This document shows, piece after piece, positions 35,051 to 42,644 of a DNA stretch of 42,644 nucleotides. The stretch spans positions 1 to 42,644 of the forward strand of contig JAAYJN010000041.1 in the NCBI GenBank assembly GCA_012522935.1, written 5' to 3'. Under the pieces are notes generated by a model that searched no databases, was not told where the DNA came from, and saw only the letters and a list, made by a program, of their open reading frames with translations. Each line of letters begins with the position of its first letter. Position 1 is the stretch's first letter. Both the position numbers and the translations under genes were made by a program. Source of the stretch: Candidatus Cloacimonadota bacterium. GTDB lineage: Bacteria > Cloacimonadota > Cloacimonadia > Cloacimonadales > Cloacimonadaceae.

Positions 35051-36583
35051 TTACTTCATCAGAATCATCTTCCTGGTGCTGCTGTATTTACCAGCATTCA
35101 TCTTGTAATAATAGACGCCACTGGAGACAGAGCGGTTGGAATTGTCGGTACCGTTCCACACAACAGTGTAGGTGCCGGCAGCTTTTGCATCATTGACCAG
35201 GGTTTTCACCAGCTGGCCTTTGATATTGTAGATTTCGATATTAACGGGGGATGCTTCCCTCAAGCTGTAGGTAATGGTGGTTTCAGGGTTGAAGGGGTTG
35301 GGGAAGTTTGCATTCAAGGCAGTGGTATGGGCAGGGATATCGTTATCGTCTGCATCGGTAACACCGGTAATCTTGAAATCATCCACCATGAAGAAGAAGG
35401 CGTCATCAGACACACAGTTGATAGCAATATAGACGGGAGTGGCGGCATAGGAGCTCAGGTTATAAGTATATTCCGTCCATTCATCAGGAACTGAAACGAA
35501 GCTATCACCGCTGATGATAGAGAAATCTGCAGGGTTAGTTCCGGTGGTGGAAACGCCAACTTTCAATCTCTCTAATCCATACTGTGCGGTGTAGCTGCGA
35601 GCCCAGAACTTTAGTTCCTGCGCATTTTCAATTTGTGGTGTAATCAGCCAGTCATTGTTGGCAGAACGGGTGGCAGCAAAGCAGGCTGCATACTTGTTGC
35701 CATTGTGAGGGTCTGCATCTGTCACGGGAGGAGTGGTGGCGGAAGGCACAAAGATGATGAAGGCCTGAGGCTGATAAACATTGGGCCAACTCGTATTTGT
35801 GATGCCATAAGTGACACCTTGATCCACATCCACCAGGGTCCAAGGTGCAAACTGGATGGCGAAGCTTTCATATGTTTCGAAGCTATCCTCAAAGATCACC
35901 TGGGAAGGTTGCAGGAAAAAATTTACGGTTGTGGTTTGATTGGCCATTACTGATACATTGTCATGAGTGACAGACATATAATTGGGATGGATGGCGGTCA
36001 CGCTGTGAACTCCGGTGCTCACCTGCATGCTGTAGGCACCGCTGGGATCGGTAGTGGCTGTGTTGGCGGTTGTGTTGCAAAGCACAGTCACATCGCTGAG
36101 GGGCTCATTATGTTGATTATAGACAATGCCGGCGATGGTGCCAACCAGGGTGTCTTTGTGAACAGAATTGGAGAATGCAACAGGTGAAATTGCGTCGCCA
36201 GTATAAATAGCATTAACTGCATATTTATAAACACCGGAAGGCAGGGCATCCCAAGCGGTATCTACAAGGTAAGTAGAGGTGATGATGCTTGGCGTTAACA
36301 GAGTCCAGTTATTTTCATTGGCTTCATCTTCAACCAATAAGCGATAAACGTTGTATCCAATTAAAGAGCGTTGGATATTTCGTGTGCATGCATCACTAAT
36401 TTGTGAATGTCCCAGCCTTGGGTTCCCCACATGTGCGTCTTTTGAGATGGCGTTGGGATTTGGGGGCTGCCAACTGACATTCACATGTGTAAAGTCATCA
36501 GCTTGATTGGCTATTACATTATAAGGTGGCAGTGCTATTTTCTTCATTCCTTGATTGGCAGTACCAATCACGTTTTTGTTCAA
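35051..36583 (-). CDS. T9SS-tail surface protein, N-terminally short paralogue
   Basis: A 510-residue protein with a fibronectin-III-like part (about 15-140), a carboxypeptidase-regulatory domain (about 146-225, GTIAGIVYNQHNEPLSDVTV), a cleaved-adhesin/MAM-like domain (about 229-399, DSFETYESFAIQFAPWTLVD ... FMVDDF) and a T9SS type A tail from about 426 (NANFPNPFNPETTITYSL, ending RKMILMK). It matches domain by domain the C-terminal half of the protein at 39142-42408. There is no signal peptide: the only in-frame start candidates are TTG at 36583 (AGGA 6 bases before) and ATG at 36547. A T9SS client without a Sec signal cannot be exported in the usual way, so this may be a 5'-truncated remnant that still has an intact frame and a promoter upstream. 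Confidence 0.75.
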   Translation of the reverse strand: MNKNVIGTANQGMKKIALPPYNVIANQADDFTHVNVSWQPPNPNAISKDAHVGNPRLGHSQISDACTRNIQRSLIGYNVYRLLVEDEANENNWTLLTPSIITSTYLVDTAWDALPSGVYKYAVNAIYTGDAISPVAFSNSVHKDTLVGTIAGIVYNQHNEPLSDVTVLCNTTANTATTDPSGAYSMQVSTGVHSVTAIHPNYMSVTHDNVSVMANQTTTVNFFLQPSQVIFEDSFETYESFAIQFAPWTLVDVDQGVTYGITNTSWPNVYQPQAFIIFVPSATTPPVTDADPHNGNKYAACFAATRSANNDWLITPQIENAQELKFWARSYTAQYGLERLKVGVSTTGTNPADFSIISGDSFVSVPDEWTEYTYNLSSYAATPVYIAINCVSDDAFFFMVDDFKITGVTDADDNDIPAHTTALNANFPNPFNPETTITYSLREASPVNIEIYNIKGQLVKTLVNDAKAAGTYTVVWNGTDNSNRSVSSGVYYYKMNAGKYSSTRKMILMK

Positions 36584-36662
36584 TTACAATCCTGGGTATA
36601 ATGTAGGTATCAATCACACAAGGGGTTGTGCCTACTGTATCCCCTGCAATTTTCGCAAAACC

Positions 36663-36692
36663 ATAGTAATTAAAAAGCAGGATATTTGTCAA
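36663..36692 (-). promoter_or_regulatory. Putative promoter upstream of the 510-aa gene
   Basis: On the - strand TTGACA (36687-36692) and TACTAT (36663-36668) are 18 bases apart, about 80 bases before the TTG start. It lies in the gap after the AAA ATPase gene and could drive the short T9SS-tail gene. Confidence 0.5.
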
Positions 36693-36811
36693 ACAACATT
36701 TTGATGCTCGATTTCCCCATTTTTTCATGCTTCATTTTCCTTAATTGAGGTCTTATGTGTTCGCTTTATTTGAAGTTTTATCCTTGTAGTAATCATGATT
36801 TATTTTGGGCT

Positions 36812-38683
36812 TTATCGAAAGCCAATTATTTTGGTGTATGATGCGAAGTTTGTAGTGAGTTCCAACTGTGCGTATCGATATAGGTCTTTGATGGTCAATT
36901 TGGCTCTCGGCCCCCGTGCAAGGACATCCTGACAGGCGTTTTGAACAACGATTCTGATTTGCCCGCCGGTGAATGGGAATTCCGTGGCCAAGGGATTTAA
37001 ATCAATGTTTGCGGCTCCGGGTATGGTATGTGGCAAATGGAGCTTCCACAATTTGTATCGGCATTTCTCATCTGGCATTGGTATCTCAAGCTTGTAATGG
37101 AAACGCCTACTCATAGCTTGGTCAAAGTTTTGGATAAGATTGGAGGTGACTACAAGGATTCCGGGAAATGTTTCCAGCTCTTCAAGAAAGATGCTTTGGA
37201 TCACATTTTCCGTAATATCTACGCCACGATCAGTGTTGCTGCTACGTTTATGAATTATTTGATCGCCTTCATTGAGCAAAAAAACAGGATTTACTTTTTG
37301 GGAAATCAACCGCATTTCCTTGAATAGTTCCCTTGCCCGCTTTTCTGTGTTGCCATAAAAGGCACTTCGGATGTTATTTGCATCAATCATGATTAATGGG
37401 CGATCAAGCTCGTTGGCAAGCACTCCTGCAATAAAGGTCTTGCCTGTACCCGCTTCGCCATGGAGCAATATGTTGCAGCCATGTTGGATTGATTCGTCAT
37501 TACTGAGCGAGGCGCTTATCAGCCCCCAGTTTTCCAGATTATTATGATGAGGATTTTCGATGCGTGATATCACGTTTTTAATAATAGATTTAGTTTGATC
37601 GGACAAGATTAATTGCTTTAGATTTTGTTGGACATAAATACGGGTGAAGTAACTGCTGCTTGCAAGGTATTTATCAAGGTCGAAAGTCTCGTTTGGCGCG
37701 ATATCCACTAATTCCAAGGCTGTCTTTTCGCTAAGTGAGAGAGTGGTGTTTGAACAAATAGGCCCAAAAACCTCGATTAAGTCTTGTGCGTGCAATTTGT
37801 TTTTGTGAGTTAGAATGTCGGTGATTTGCACAAATTCTGTTTTGTTAACAGCCAAAAGCGAAGCAAGTGTGAGGATATTAGGTTCTTTGTATAAGCGATA
37901 CTGGTGGAAATAGATTAGAAAGAGACATTTCTGCCAGAATGAATCGAGAGCATGCTTGTTAAATAGTCTGCTGAGATTATGGCTGGAATCAAGAGCCGAT
38001 ACTTGTTCCAAGATTTTGTCTAATACCCGGTTAAGCTCCTTCCCATAAAACACACTATGCGAAATGTTGTACTCTTGTATTAGCTCCGGATAGAAGCCAA
38101 ATAGGATTTCAAGCGCATCGCAAATCACATTCAAAGGGTTGTTGCAGTCTTTGAATCCCTTTTCAATAATGGAAGCACAGCGTTGAAGCGGCGATTTGCC
38201 CAATAAAATATTCCATAACAAACCATTTAGGCGGTATAAGCCCTGTAACACGACACCGACATTAGTATGAAAATCCTGGCTTGGTGGCATAGCAAAGCTG
38301 AGAATTCCACGATCGATTAGACTGAGGATATAGTCAAACTCTTCTTTGAAGCAGGCAAATCGATTGGGAAGAAAACCCAAGATTTCAGATAAAGTAAAAT
38401 CCAAGGTAAAGTTTTCTCTGGTTTGATTATAAATTCCTGAAATTACCTCCAAGTCATTGAGATTAAGATGGTATTCCTTGAGCGCAGGAATATCGTTTAG
38501 CTTGCTTAGTAACTCTGTCTTAACCGCCTCACCTTCTCTGTGAATACTTAATGCCTTATCTGCACCTGGGGTCAGCTCATGAGATTCCGGATTTAATATT
38601 TCTTCAGATTCCTCAGAGAATTCTTTTAGCTTTTGGTTTAATGAATTGTATGCCTCCAAGTGTTTGATTAAATTATTCTTCAT
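36812..38683 (-). CDS. AAA+ ATPase with long uncharacterised N-terminal region
   Basis: A 623-residue protein. Residues 1 to about 390 are alpha-helical in character and match no family I recognise. The AAA module (about 395-545) has Walker A GEAGTGKT at 409-416, a Walker B reading FLLNEGD with Asn471 in place of the usual Asp and Glu472 kept, a sensor-1 like LVVTSN, and an arginine-finger region MSRRFHYKLE. The pattern fits classic AAA proteins that remodel protein complexes; the Asn variant occurs in a bacterial subgroup as far as I recall. The gene is more AT-rich than its neighbours (hand count 21 G+C of 60 at both 37861-37920 and 38341-38400) and lies alone between two T9SS-tail genes. 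GAGG precedes the ATG. Role unknown. Confidence 0.82.
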   Translation of the reverse strand: MKNNLIKHLEAYNSLNQKLKEFSEESEEILNPESHELTPGADKALSIHREGEAVKTELLSKLNDIPALKEYHLNLNDLEVISGIYNQTRENFTLDFTLSEILGFLPNRFACFKEEFDYILSLIDRGILSFAMPPSQDFHTNVGVVLQGLYRLNGLLWNILLGKSPLQRCASIIEKGFKDCNNPLNVICDALEILFGFYPELIQEYNISHSVFYGKELNRVLDKILEQVSALDSSHNLSRLFNKHALDSFWQKCLFLIYFHQYRLYKEPNILTLASLLAVNKTEFVQITDILTHKNKLHAQDLIEVFGPICSNTTLSLSEKTALELVDIAPNETFDLDKYLASSSYFTRIYVQQNLKQLILSDQTKSIIKNVISRIENPHHNNLENWGLISASLSNDESIQHGCNILLHGEAGTGKTFIAGVLANELDRPLIMIDANNIRSAFYGNTEKRARELFKEMRLISQKVNPVFLLNEGDQIIHKRSSNTDRGVDITENVIQSIFLEELETFPGILVVTSNLIQNFDQAMSRRFHYKLEIPMPDEKCRYKLWKLHLPHTIPGAANIDLNPLATEFPFTGGQIRIVVQNACQDVLARGPRAKLTIKDLYRYAQLELTTNFASYTKIIGFR

Positions 38684-38715
38684 ATCGCCTCACATAGATT
38701 ATTTTGTTTATTCCT

Positions 38716-38745
38716 ATTATAACAACTAAAAGAAAAAACCCGCAA
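38716..38745 (-). promoter_or_regulatory. Putative promoter of the AAA ATPase gene
   Basis: On the - strand a perfect TATAAT (38716-38721) is preceded at 18 bases by TTGCGG (38740-38745), about 33 bases before the start codon. The rest of the 38684-39141 gap contains only the terminator at 39086-39117, a weak AT-rich hairpin (CTCTAT/ATAGAG at 38972-38988) and no credible gene. Confidence 0.5.
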
Positions 38746-39085
38746 GAAAAAAGCTCCAAAACGGACAAGAGACTCTTATCCAATCCCTGGAAGTATCAAT
38801 GGCAATCAAAATTGGTGCAAGTTGACAATCGAAGCAGGTACACACAAAAACCTTTGCTGAGTGCCACAATATCTGCTCCTGGTCAAATGTTATATACTTT
38901 TTGTATCGGCACAGGAGACAGTGTGATGGGCTTGTGTGATGAATGGTATTTAAGGGTTTGGGGTAGCGTTTCTCTATGTATTATAGAGGGCACTATTTTT
39001 TAGCCGATTTTGAAGCTCTATACGCTGTTGTATGGAGTCAGGATTTATCATTAATCCATGGACGTGGATCCGCAGTTTTGAACAT

Positions 39086-39117
39086 CCAAAAAGCGGAACC
39101 ACGCTGGTGATTCCGCT
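39086..39117 (-). terminator. Terminator of the large T9SS-tail gene
   Basis: On the - strand AGCGGAATCAC (39107-39117) pairs over 11 positions, with one G-U pair, with GTGGTTCCGCT (39092-39102) around a CAGC loop and is followed by TTTTTGG. It starts 24 bases after the stop. Confidence 0.88.
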
Positions 39118-39141
39118 CCATTTACTTTTAGAATATCGGTT

Positions 39142-42100
39142 TTACTTCATCAGAATCATCTTTCTGGTGCTGCTGTATTTACCGGCGCGCATCTTGTAAT
39201 AATAGACGCCGCTGGAGACGTTGCGGTTGGAATTGTCGGTACCATTCCAGACAACGCTGTGGTTGCCGGCAGCTTTATGATCATTGACCAAGGTCTTCAC
39301 CAGCTGGCCTTTGATGTTGTAGATTTCGATGGTAACTGGTGTTGTATCCTGCAAGCTGTAGGTAATGGTGGTTTCGGGGTTGAAGGGGTTGGGATAGTTT
39401 GCATTCAAGGTGGTGGCAAGCACCGGAGCGCTGGGGTCATCAGCATCGGTGGCATGGTGTACATAGATGTCGTCCACCATCAAGAAGGAGCCGTTCTCAG
39501 AGACGCAGTTGATGGCGATATAGATGCGTTGTTCAAAATAGCCAGTGAGATCGTAGATATATTCTGTCCACTCTTCAGGAGCTTCGATGTAATCATCACC
39601 GCTGATGAAGTGAAAATTATTAGGATTGGTGCCCGTGGAGGATATACCAACCCTGAATCTCTCCAATCCATGTTCAGCATTGTAGCTGCGAGCCCAAAAT
39701 CTGAATTCATTTGTGAACTTTATCTCAGGGGTGATCAGCCAGTCGTTATTGGGACCATCCACAGCTGCAAAGCAGGCTGCAACCTTGTCTCCTCCATGGG
39801 GCTGGGCGTTTTGCAAGGGAGGAATGGTGGCGGAAGGGGTAAAGATAATGAAGGATTGTGGGGCATGGGCGTTTTCCCAAGTGGTGTTTGTGATCCCGTA
39901 AGTGGTGCTTTGATCCACGTCCACCAAAGTCCAAGGTAAAAATTGAATGACGAAATCTTCGTAGCTTTCAAATCCATCTGCAAAGCCCGCCAGGGAAGGT
40001 GGCATAATGATATCCACGGTTGTAGTCTGATCTGTCACCACTACCACGTTTTCTATTATCACTTGCCCGTTGTCTGGGTGTATAATACTCAAGGTGTGGG
40101 TTCCAGATGCAGCCTGCACGCTGTATACACCATCGGAATTGGTGAAAGCAGAGGTTTGTGAGCCCATAACGAAAGCTCTATAAACTGGATTTCCCTTTTG
40201 ATCCCGGACTGTCCCGGTTATAGTGCCAATATGGTTGATTTTGGTAAGTGCATTGGAAAAAGTAGGTATGGAGGCTAAATTGCCTGTATAGATGGTTTTT
40301 ACTGCCCATTTATAATCATCATTAGGCAAATTATGCCACTGAGTATCTGTAAATGAATTGACAATTATGGGGTAGGGAGTGAGGGAAGTCCATCTGGATT
40401 CCTGATCTTGATATTCTACCGGAAAGCGCCAGATACGATATCCGAGGAAGCCACGCTCTTTTCCTCCATCTTCCATACCAGAGCTGCAGGTGGCAAAATC
40501 AGACATCGGAAACCTGAGCACACTACCCGGCATATTGATGGTGACATCGTCTATTAACCACAAGTAGTAGATTCCACTATCCGGGGGGCTTAAGGCATGG
40601 AAAGCAAGCTTAACAGACTGGCCTGCAAGGGAATCAAGAGGTATATTGATGGACGTTTGATAGCGATTAACTCCTGAAGGTTGGGCTGCTGAATCCCAAA
40701 GCACAGTCCAAGTATTTCCGTCGTCTGTGCTGGCTTTTACGTAGAAATGATCACCATGCGTGTCGCCCAAGTATACAAAGCTCCAAAAGCGTAAGATTGC
40801 ATTGGGGTAACAGGTGAATTGAGGGGTGATCAGCCATTCATCCTGATGATCATTATCCCCCCACAGAACTGCCTGTCCGCTGCCACTGCGTGGATTATTG
40901 TAAATCAGCTGGGATATGCGCCCCATTTTTTGCCAAGTGGCCGTTATACCAGAGGGCATTACGTTTGTATTATTGATTATCTGGCTCCAATCTGCGGGTG
41001 GGAAGGCGTTTGTTTCAAATCCCTCCATGATAATGATGGGATCATGACTTGATGGTACCCAAGAGAGATTGACGTAGTTTCCTGCCTCTTCAGCCACCAG
41101 TTGAACAGGAGGATAGGTGGCTTCTGTGAGGTTGATATCTTTTAGAGTAGTCTGCGACGCAGTTATTACCACCCCATATTGGGTGACGGATTGATATCCT
41201 GGTTTTGAATAGATGACGGAGTAGCTTCCAGGAGACATAGCGATGGCGTATTTGCCGTTGGCATCCGTGAAACATGTATATGCTCCTGTGGTGATGATGG
41301 TGACACCTTCGAGGGGCAGATTCGTCATTCTGTCCTTTACTGTACCGGTGAAAGTACCCATCGAGATAGAAGCGAGGGGGTTGGAAAAAGCGGGGGCAGA
41401 TAGGGCATTATCTGAATACACTGCCTTCACAGCATATTTATACAGACCAGCCGGTTGAGATTGCCAGGTGGTATCCACAAAAGAGGTCTCGACGGTGGAA
41501 TTGAGAGTGAGCAAATCCCAATCGTCTTCGCTATTTTCCTGCCCTGCCGGCAAGCGCCAGACGCGGTATCCATCCAGCTCACTATATAGTTCTTGAGATC
41601 TATCAAATTCTGAACCATTGAGGGTGATGGGTGTAATCCCAGGTGCATTGCCTGCGGCACTATTATCCACAAAGCCTTGGATATTCCAGTTATAATTCAG
41701 GCTGGCAAGATTGTGAAGAGTATCCCACGCCCCCTCATAATAGATCATATTACCAAAGCCCTCAATGGCGGGACCCTCATCACAACCAGCAGGGTAGCCG
41801 CCATTCACGACACATTTGTAGCCAAACCACAATTCTTCCGTGCCAGTAATGGCAACAGGCGCATTGAGAAATACGGTGTTATAAGCATCAATCTGAGGAG
41901 TAAAAAGCTGATCCACCACCAGCTGAGCAGGTGCGGAAGCATCGCCGCCCTTCCAGACCCGGATCCTGTATGTGCCCGCTTGGGCAAGCCAGGCTTTGAT
42001 TGCATAAAGCTTCATGCCTGCATACTCTGTAAGAGCTGAGGCAGGGAAACGAATGGCAACATCAAAATTGGAGGGAATACCGGTTCCAATGCTGGCATAA

Positions 42101-42408
42101 TTGGTGCCAGAATCATAGTGTAACCACTCTGCAGCCCGTCTCCAGGTGACATTAACGTTGGTATCAACTATTTCAGCCTGTACATGACCTGGTGGATAGT
42201 GGGTATCTCTAATAGCTCCGCTATGCGTGCCGCTTGCCACAGGAGTGGTGGCTTGTACAGAGGTTTCAATCCCAAGATTGGCATCGGCAAGCGGGGGCGT
42301 TTTTACGGAGAAAACTCCAACTTGGCCGCCTGTAACATCTGCGGCAAGCAAAGATGTAACCATGCCCAATGTAAACAAGGCGGCGAGGACAAGTGATAAA
42401 CGTTTCAT
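39142..42408 (-). CDS. Large secreted multidomain adhesin-like protein with T9SS tail
   Basis: A 1088-residue protein with a Sec signal peptide (MKRLSLVLAALFTLGMVTSLLAA). In order: a beta-rich module (about 85-255, with FDVAIRFPASALTEYAGMKL), a fibronectin-like part, a carboxypeptidase-regulatory domain (about 351-423), a cleaved-adhesin/MAM-like domain (about 463-621), a second fibronectin-like part, a second regulatory domain (about 734-799), a second adhesin-like domain (about 813-979) and a T9SS type A tail from about 1001 (NANYPNPFNPETTITYSL, ending RKMILMK). The build resembles gingipain-adhesin type surface proteins without a protease domain. It is probably exported to the cell surface. 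GAGAGGAGAAACCCC before the ATG is the SD. The last ~500 residues are paralogous to the gene at 35051-36583. Confidence 0.88.
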   Translation of the reverse strand: MKRLSLVLAALFTLGMVTSLLAADVTGGQVGVFSVKTPPLADANLGIETSVQATTPVASGTHSGAIRDTHYPPGHVQAEIVDTNVNVTWRRAAEWLHYDSGTNYASIGTGIPSNFDVAIRFPASALTEYAGMKLYAIKAWLAQAGTYRIRVWKGGDASAPAQLVVDQLFTPQIDAYNTVFLNAPVAITGTEELWFGYKCVVNGGYPAGCDEGPAIEGFGNMIYYEGAWDTLHNLASLNYNWNIQGFVDNSAAGNAPGITPITLNGSEFDRSQELYSELDGYRVWRLPAGQENSEDDWDLLTLNSTVETSFVDTTWQSQPAGLYKYAVKAVYSDNALSAPAFSNPLASISMGTFTGTVKDRMTNLPLEGVTIITTGAYTCFTDANGKYAIAMSPGSYSVIYSKPGYQSVTQYGVVITASQTTLKDINLTEATYPPVQLVAEEAGNYVNLSWVPSSHDPIIIMEGFETNAFPPADWSQIINNTNVMPSGITATWQKMGRISQLIYNNPRSGSGQAVLWGDNDHQDEWLITPQFTCYPNAILRFWSFVYLGDTHGDHFYVKASTDDGNTWTVLWDSAAQPSGVNRYQTSINIPLDSLAGQSVKLAFHALSPPDSGIYYLWLIDDVTINMPGSVLRFPMSDFATCSSGMEDGGKERGFLGYRIWRFPVEYQDQESRWTSLTPYPIIVNSFTDTQWHNLPNDDYKWAVKTIYTGNLASIPTFSNALTKINHIGTITGTVRDQKGNPVYRAFVMGSQTSAFTNSDGVYSVQAASGTHTLSIIHPDNGQVIIENVVVVTDQTTTVDIIMPPSLAGFADGFESYEDFVIQFLPWTLVDVDQSTTYGITNTTWENAHAPQSFIIFTPSATIPPLQNAQPHGGDKVAACFAAVDGPNNDWLITPEIKFTNEFRFWARSYNAEHGLERFRVGISSTGTNPNNFHFISGDDYIEAPEEWTEYIYDLTGYFEQRIYIAINCVSENGSFLMVDDIYVHHATDADDPSAPVLATTLNANYPNPFNPETTITYSLQDTTPVTIEIYNIKGQLVKTLVNDHKAAGNHSVVWNGTDNSNRNVSSGVYYYKMRAGKYSSTRKMILMK

Positions 42409-42511
42409 GGGGTTTCTCCTCTCTAAGGTTTAGATAATGTTTATGATCAAGTGCGTTACAGAATTTTCCAAACGCAAAATCAGATTATCAAGATTGCAGT
42501 CTTTAAGTGCG

Positions 42512-42539
42512 AGTATCCAATAGTTATAAATCCTGTCAA
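42512..42539 (-). promoter_or_regulatory. Putative promoter of the large T9SS-tail gene
   Basis: On the - strand TTGACA (42534-42539) and GATACT (42512-42517) are 16 bases apart, about 100 bases upstream of the start. The -10 box is only four of six. The remaining bases to 42644 hold nothing I recognise. Confidence 0.4.
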
Positions 42540-42644
42540 GAATAAAATGATTGGCATTCCCCCATTTTTTAAATCAGCCTTATTTTCATTTGCCATGGAT
42601 CGATCAAATCATCTTTATAAGGTGATGTATTATAGTGGGTAACC

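Noticed and set aside
36519-36728. 69-codon frame on the - strand
   Set aside because: It spans the promoter and start region of the 510-aa gene in another frame and has no family; kept only as evidence for a possible decayed signal peptide.
38704-39003. 99-codon frame on the + strand in the gap upstream of the AAA gene
   Set aside because: No SD, no recognisable domain, overlaps the AAA promoter; treated as non-coding.

Overview
The window looks like a contiguous chromosomal segment of an anaerobic, Gram-negative, FCB-group bacterium, most probably a member of Candidatus Cloacimonadota (Cloacimonas-like). The evidence is three secreted proteins with type IX secretion (T9SS) C-terminal tails (two carry a PNPFNPETTITYSL-type motif), a TonB-dependent receptor, amino-acid fermentation enzymes (indolepyruvate oxidoreductase, acetoacetate-type CoA-transferase) and lipoprotein signal peptides. 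The phylum assignment is inference from family knowledge; no 16S rRNA gene is present. No CRISPR array, prophage, transposase or rRNA was seen.

Layout. 1-2360 (+): the 3' end of hflX, a two-subunit CoA-transferase, and rplU-rpmA ending in a bidirectional terminator. 2438-6871 (-): an SLC13/RCK transporter and clpB with a clear promoter. 7038-7261: a palindromic intergenic repeat and tRNA-Phe. 7302-14685 (-): xseA, a GHL10-type secreted protein, a flippase, a methyltransferase and two glycosyltransferases, all five junctions being 4-bp overlaps; this is a compact surface-polysaccharide operon. 14790-16969 (-): iorA-iorB. 17214-20910 (-): a complete cobalamin regulon unit (promoter, B12 riboswitch, BtuB-like receptor, beta-propeller protein with a T9SS tail). 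20987-22978 (-): htpG. 23364-24380 (+): an LVIVD-repeat lipoprotein. 24450-34558 (-): a long collinear housekeeping array read panD, panC, tRNA-Leu, tig, clpP, clpX, lipoprotein gene, pepP, coaD, dnaB, mlaE, thiamine-type binding lipoprotein. 35051-42644: an accessory segment in which an AT-rich AAA+ ATPase gene lies between two related T9SS surface-protein genes, the first of them lacking a signal peptide.

How it works together. tig, clpP, clpX, clpB and htpG make up a proteostasis set; panD, panC and coaD provide three steps towards coenzyme A, which the CoA-transferase and the oxidoreductase consume. The most striking unit is the B12 locus: a receptor and a propeller protein in the genetic arrangement of Bacteroides BtuB/BtuG, but with the propeller apparently surface-delivered by T9SS rather than as a lipoprotein. 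Other points worth a second look are an Asn in place of the catalytic Asp of ClpP, an IorA without its C-terminal ferredoxin module, a dispersed palindromic repeat present three times (twice upstream of chaperone genes), and the AAA ATPase gene between homologous flanks.

Coordinates and starts were judged by eye from Shine-Dalgarno spacing, overlaps and family length; revised starts are stated in the entries.
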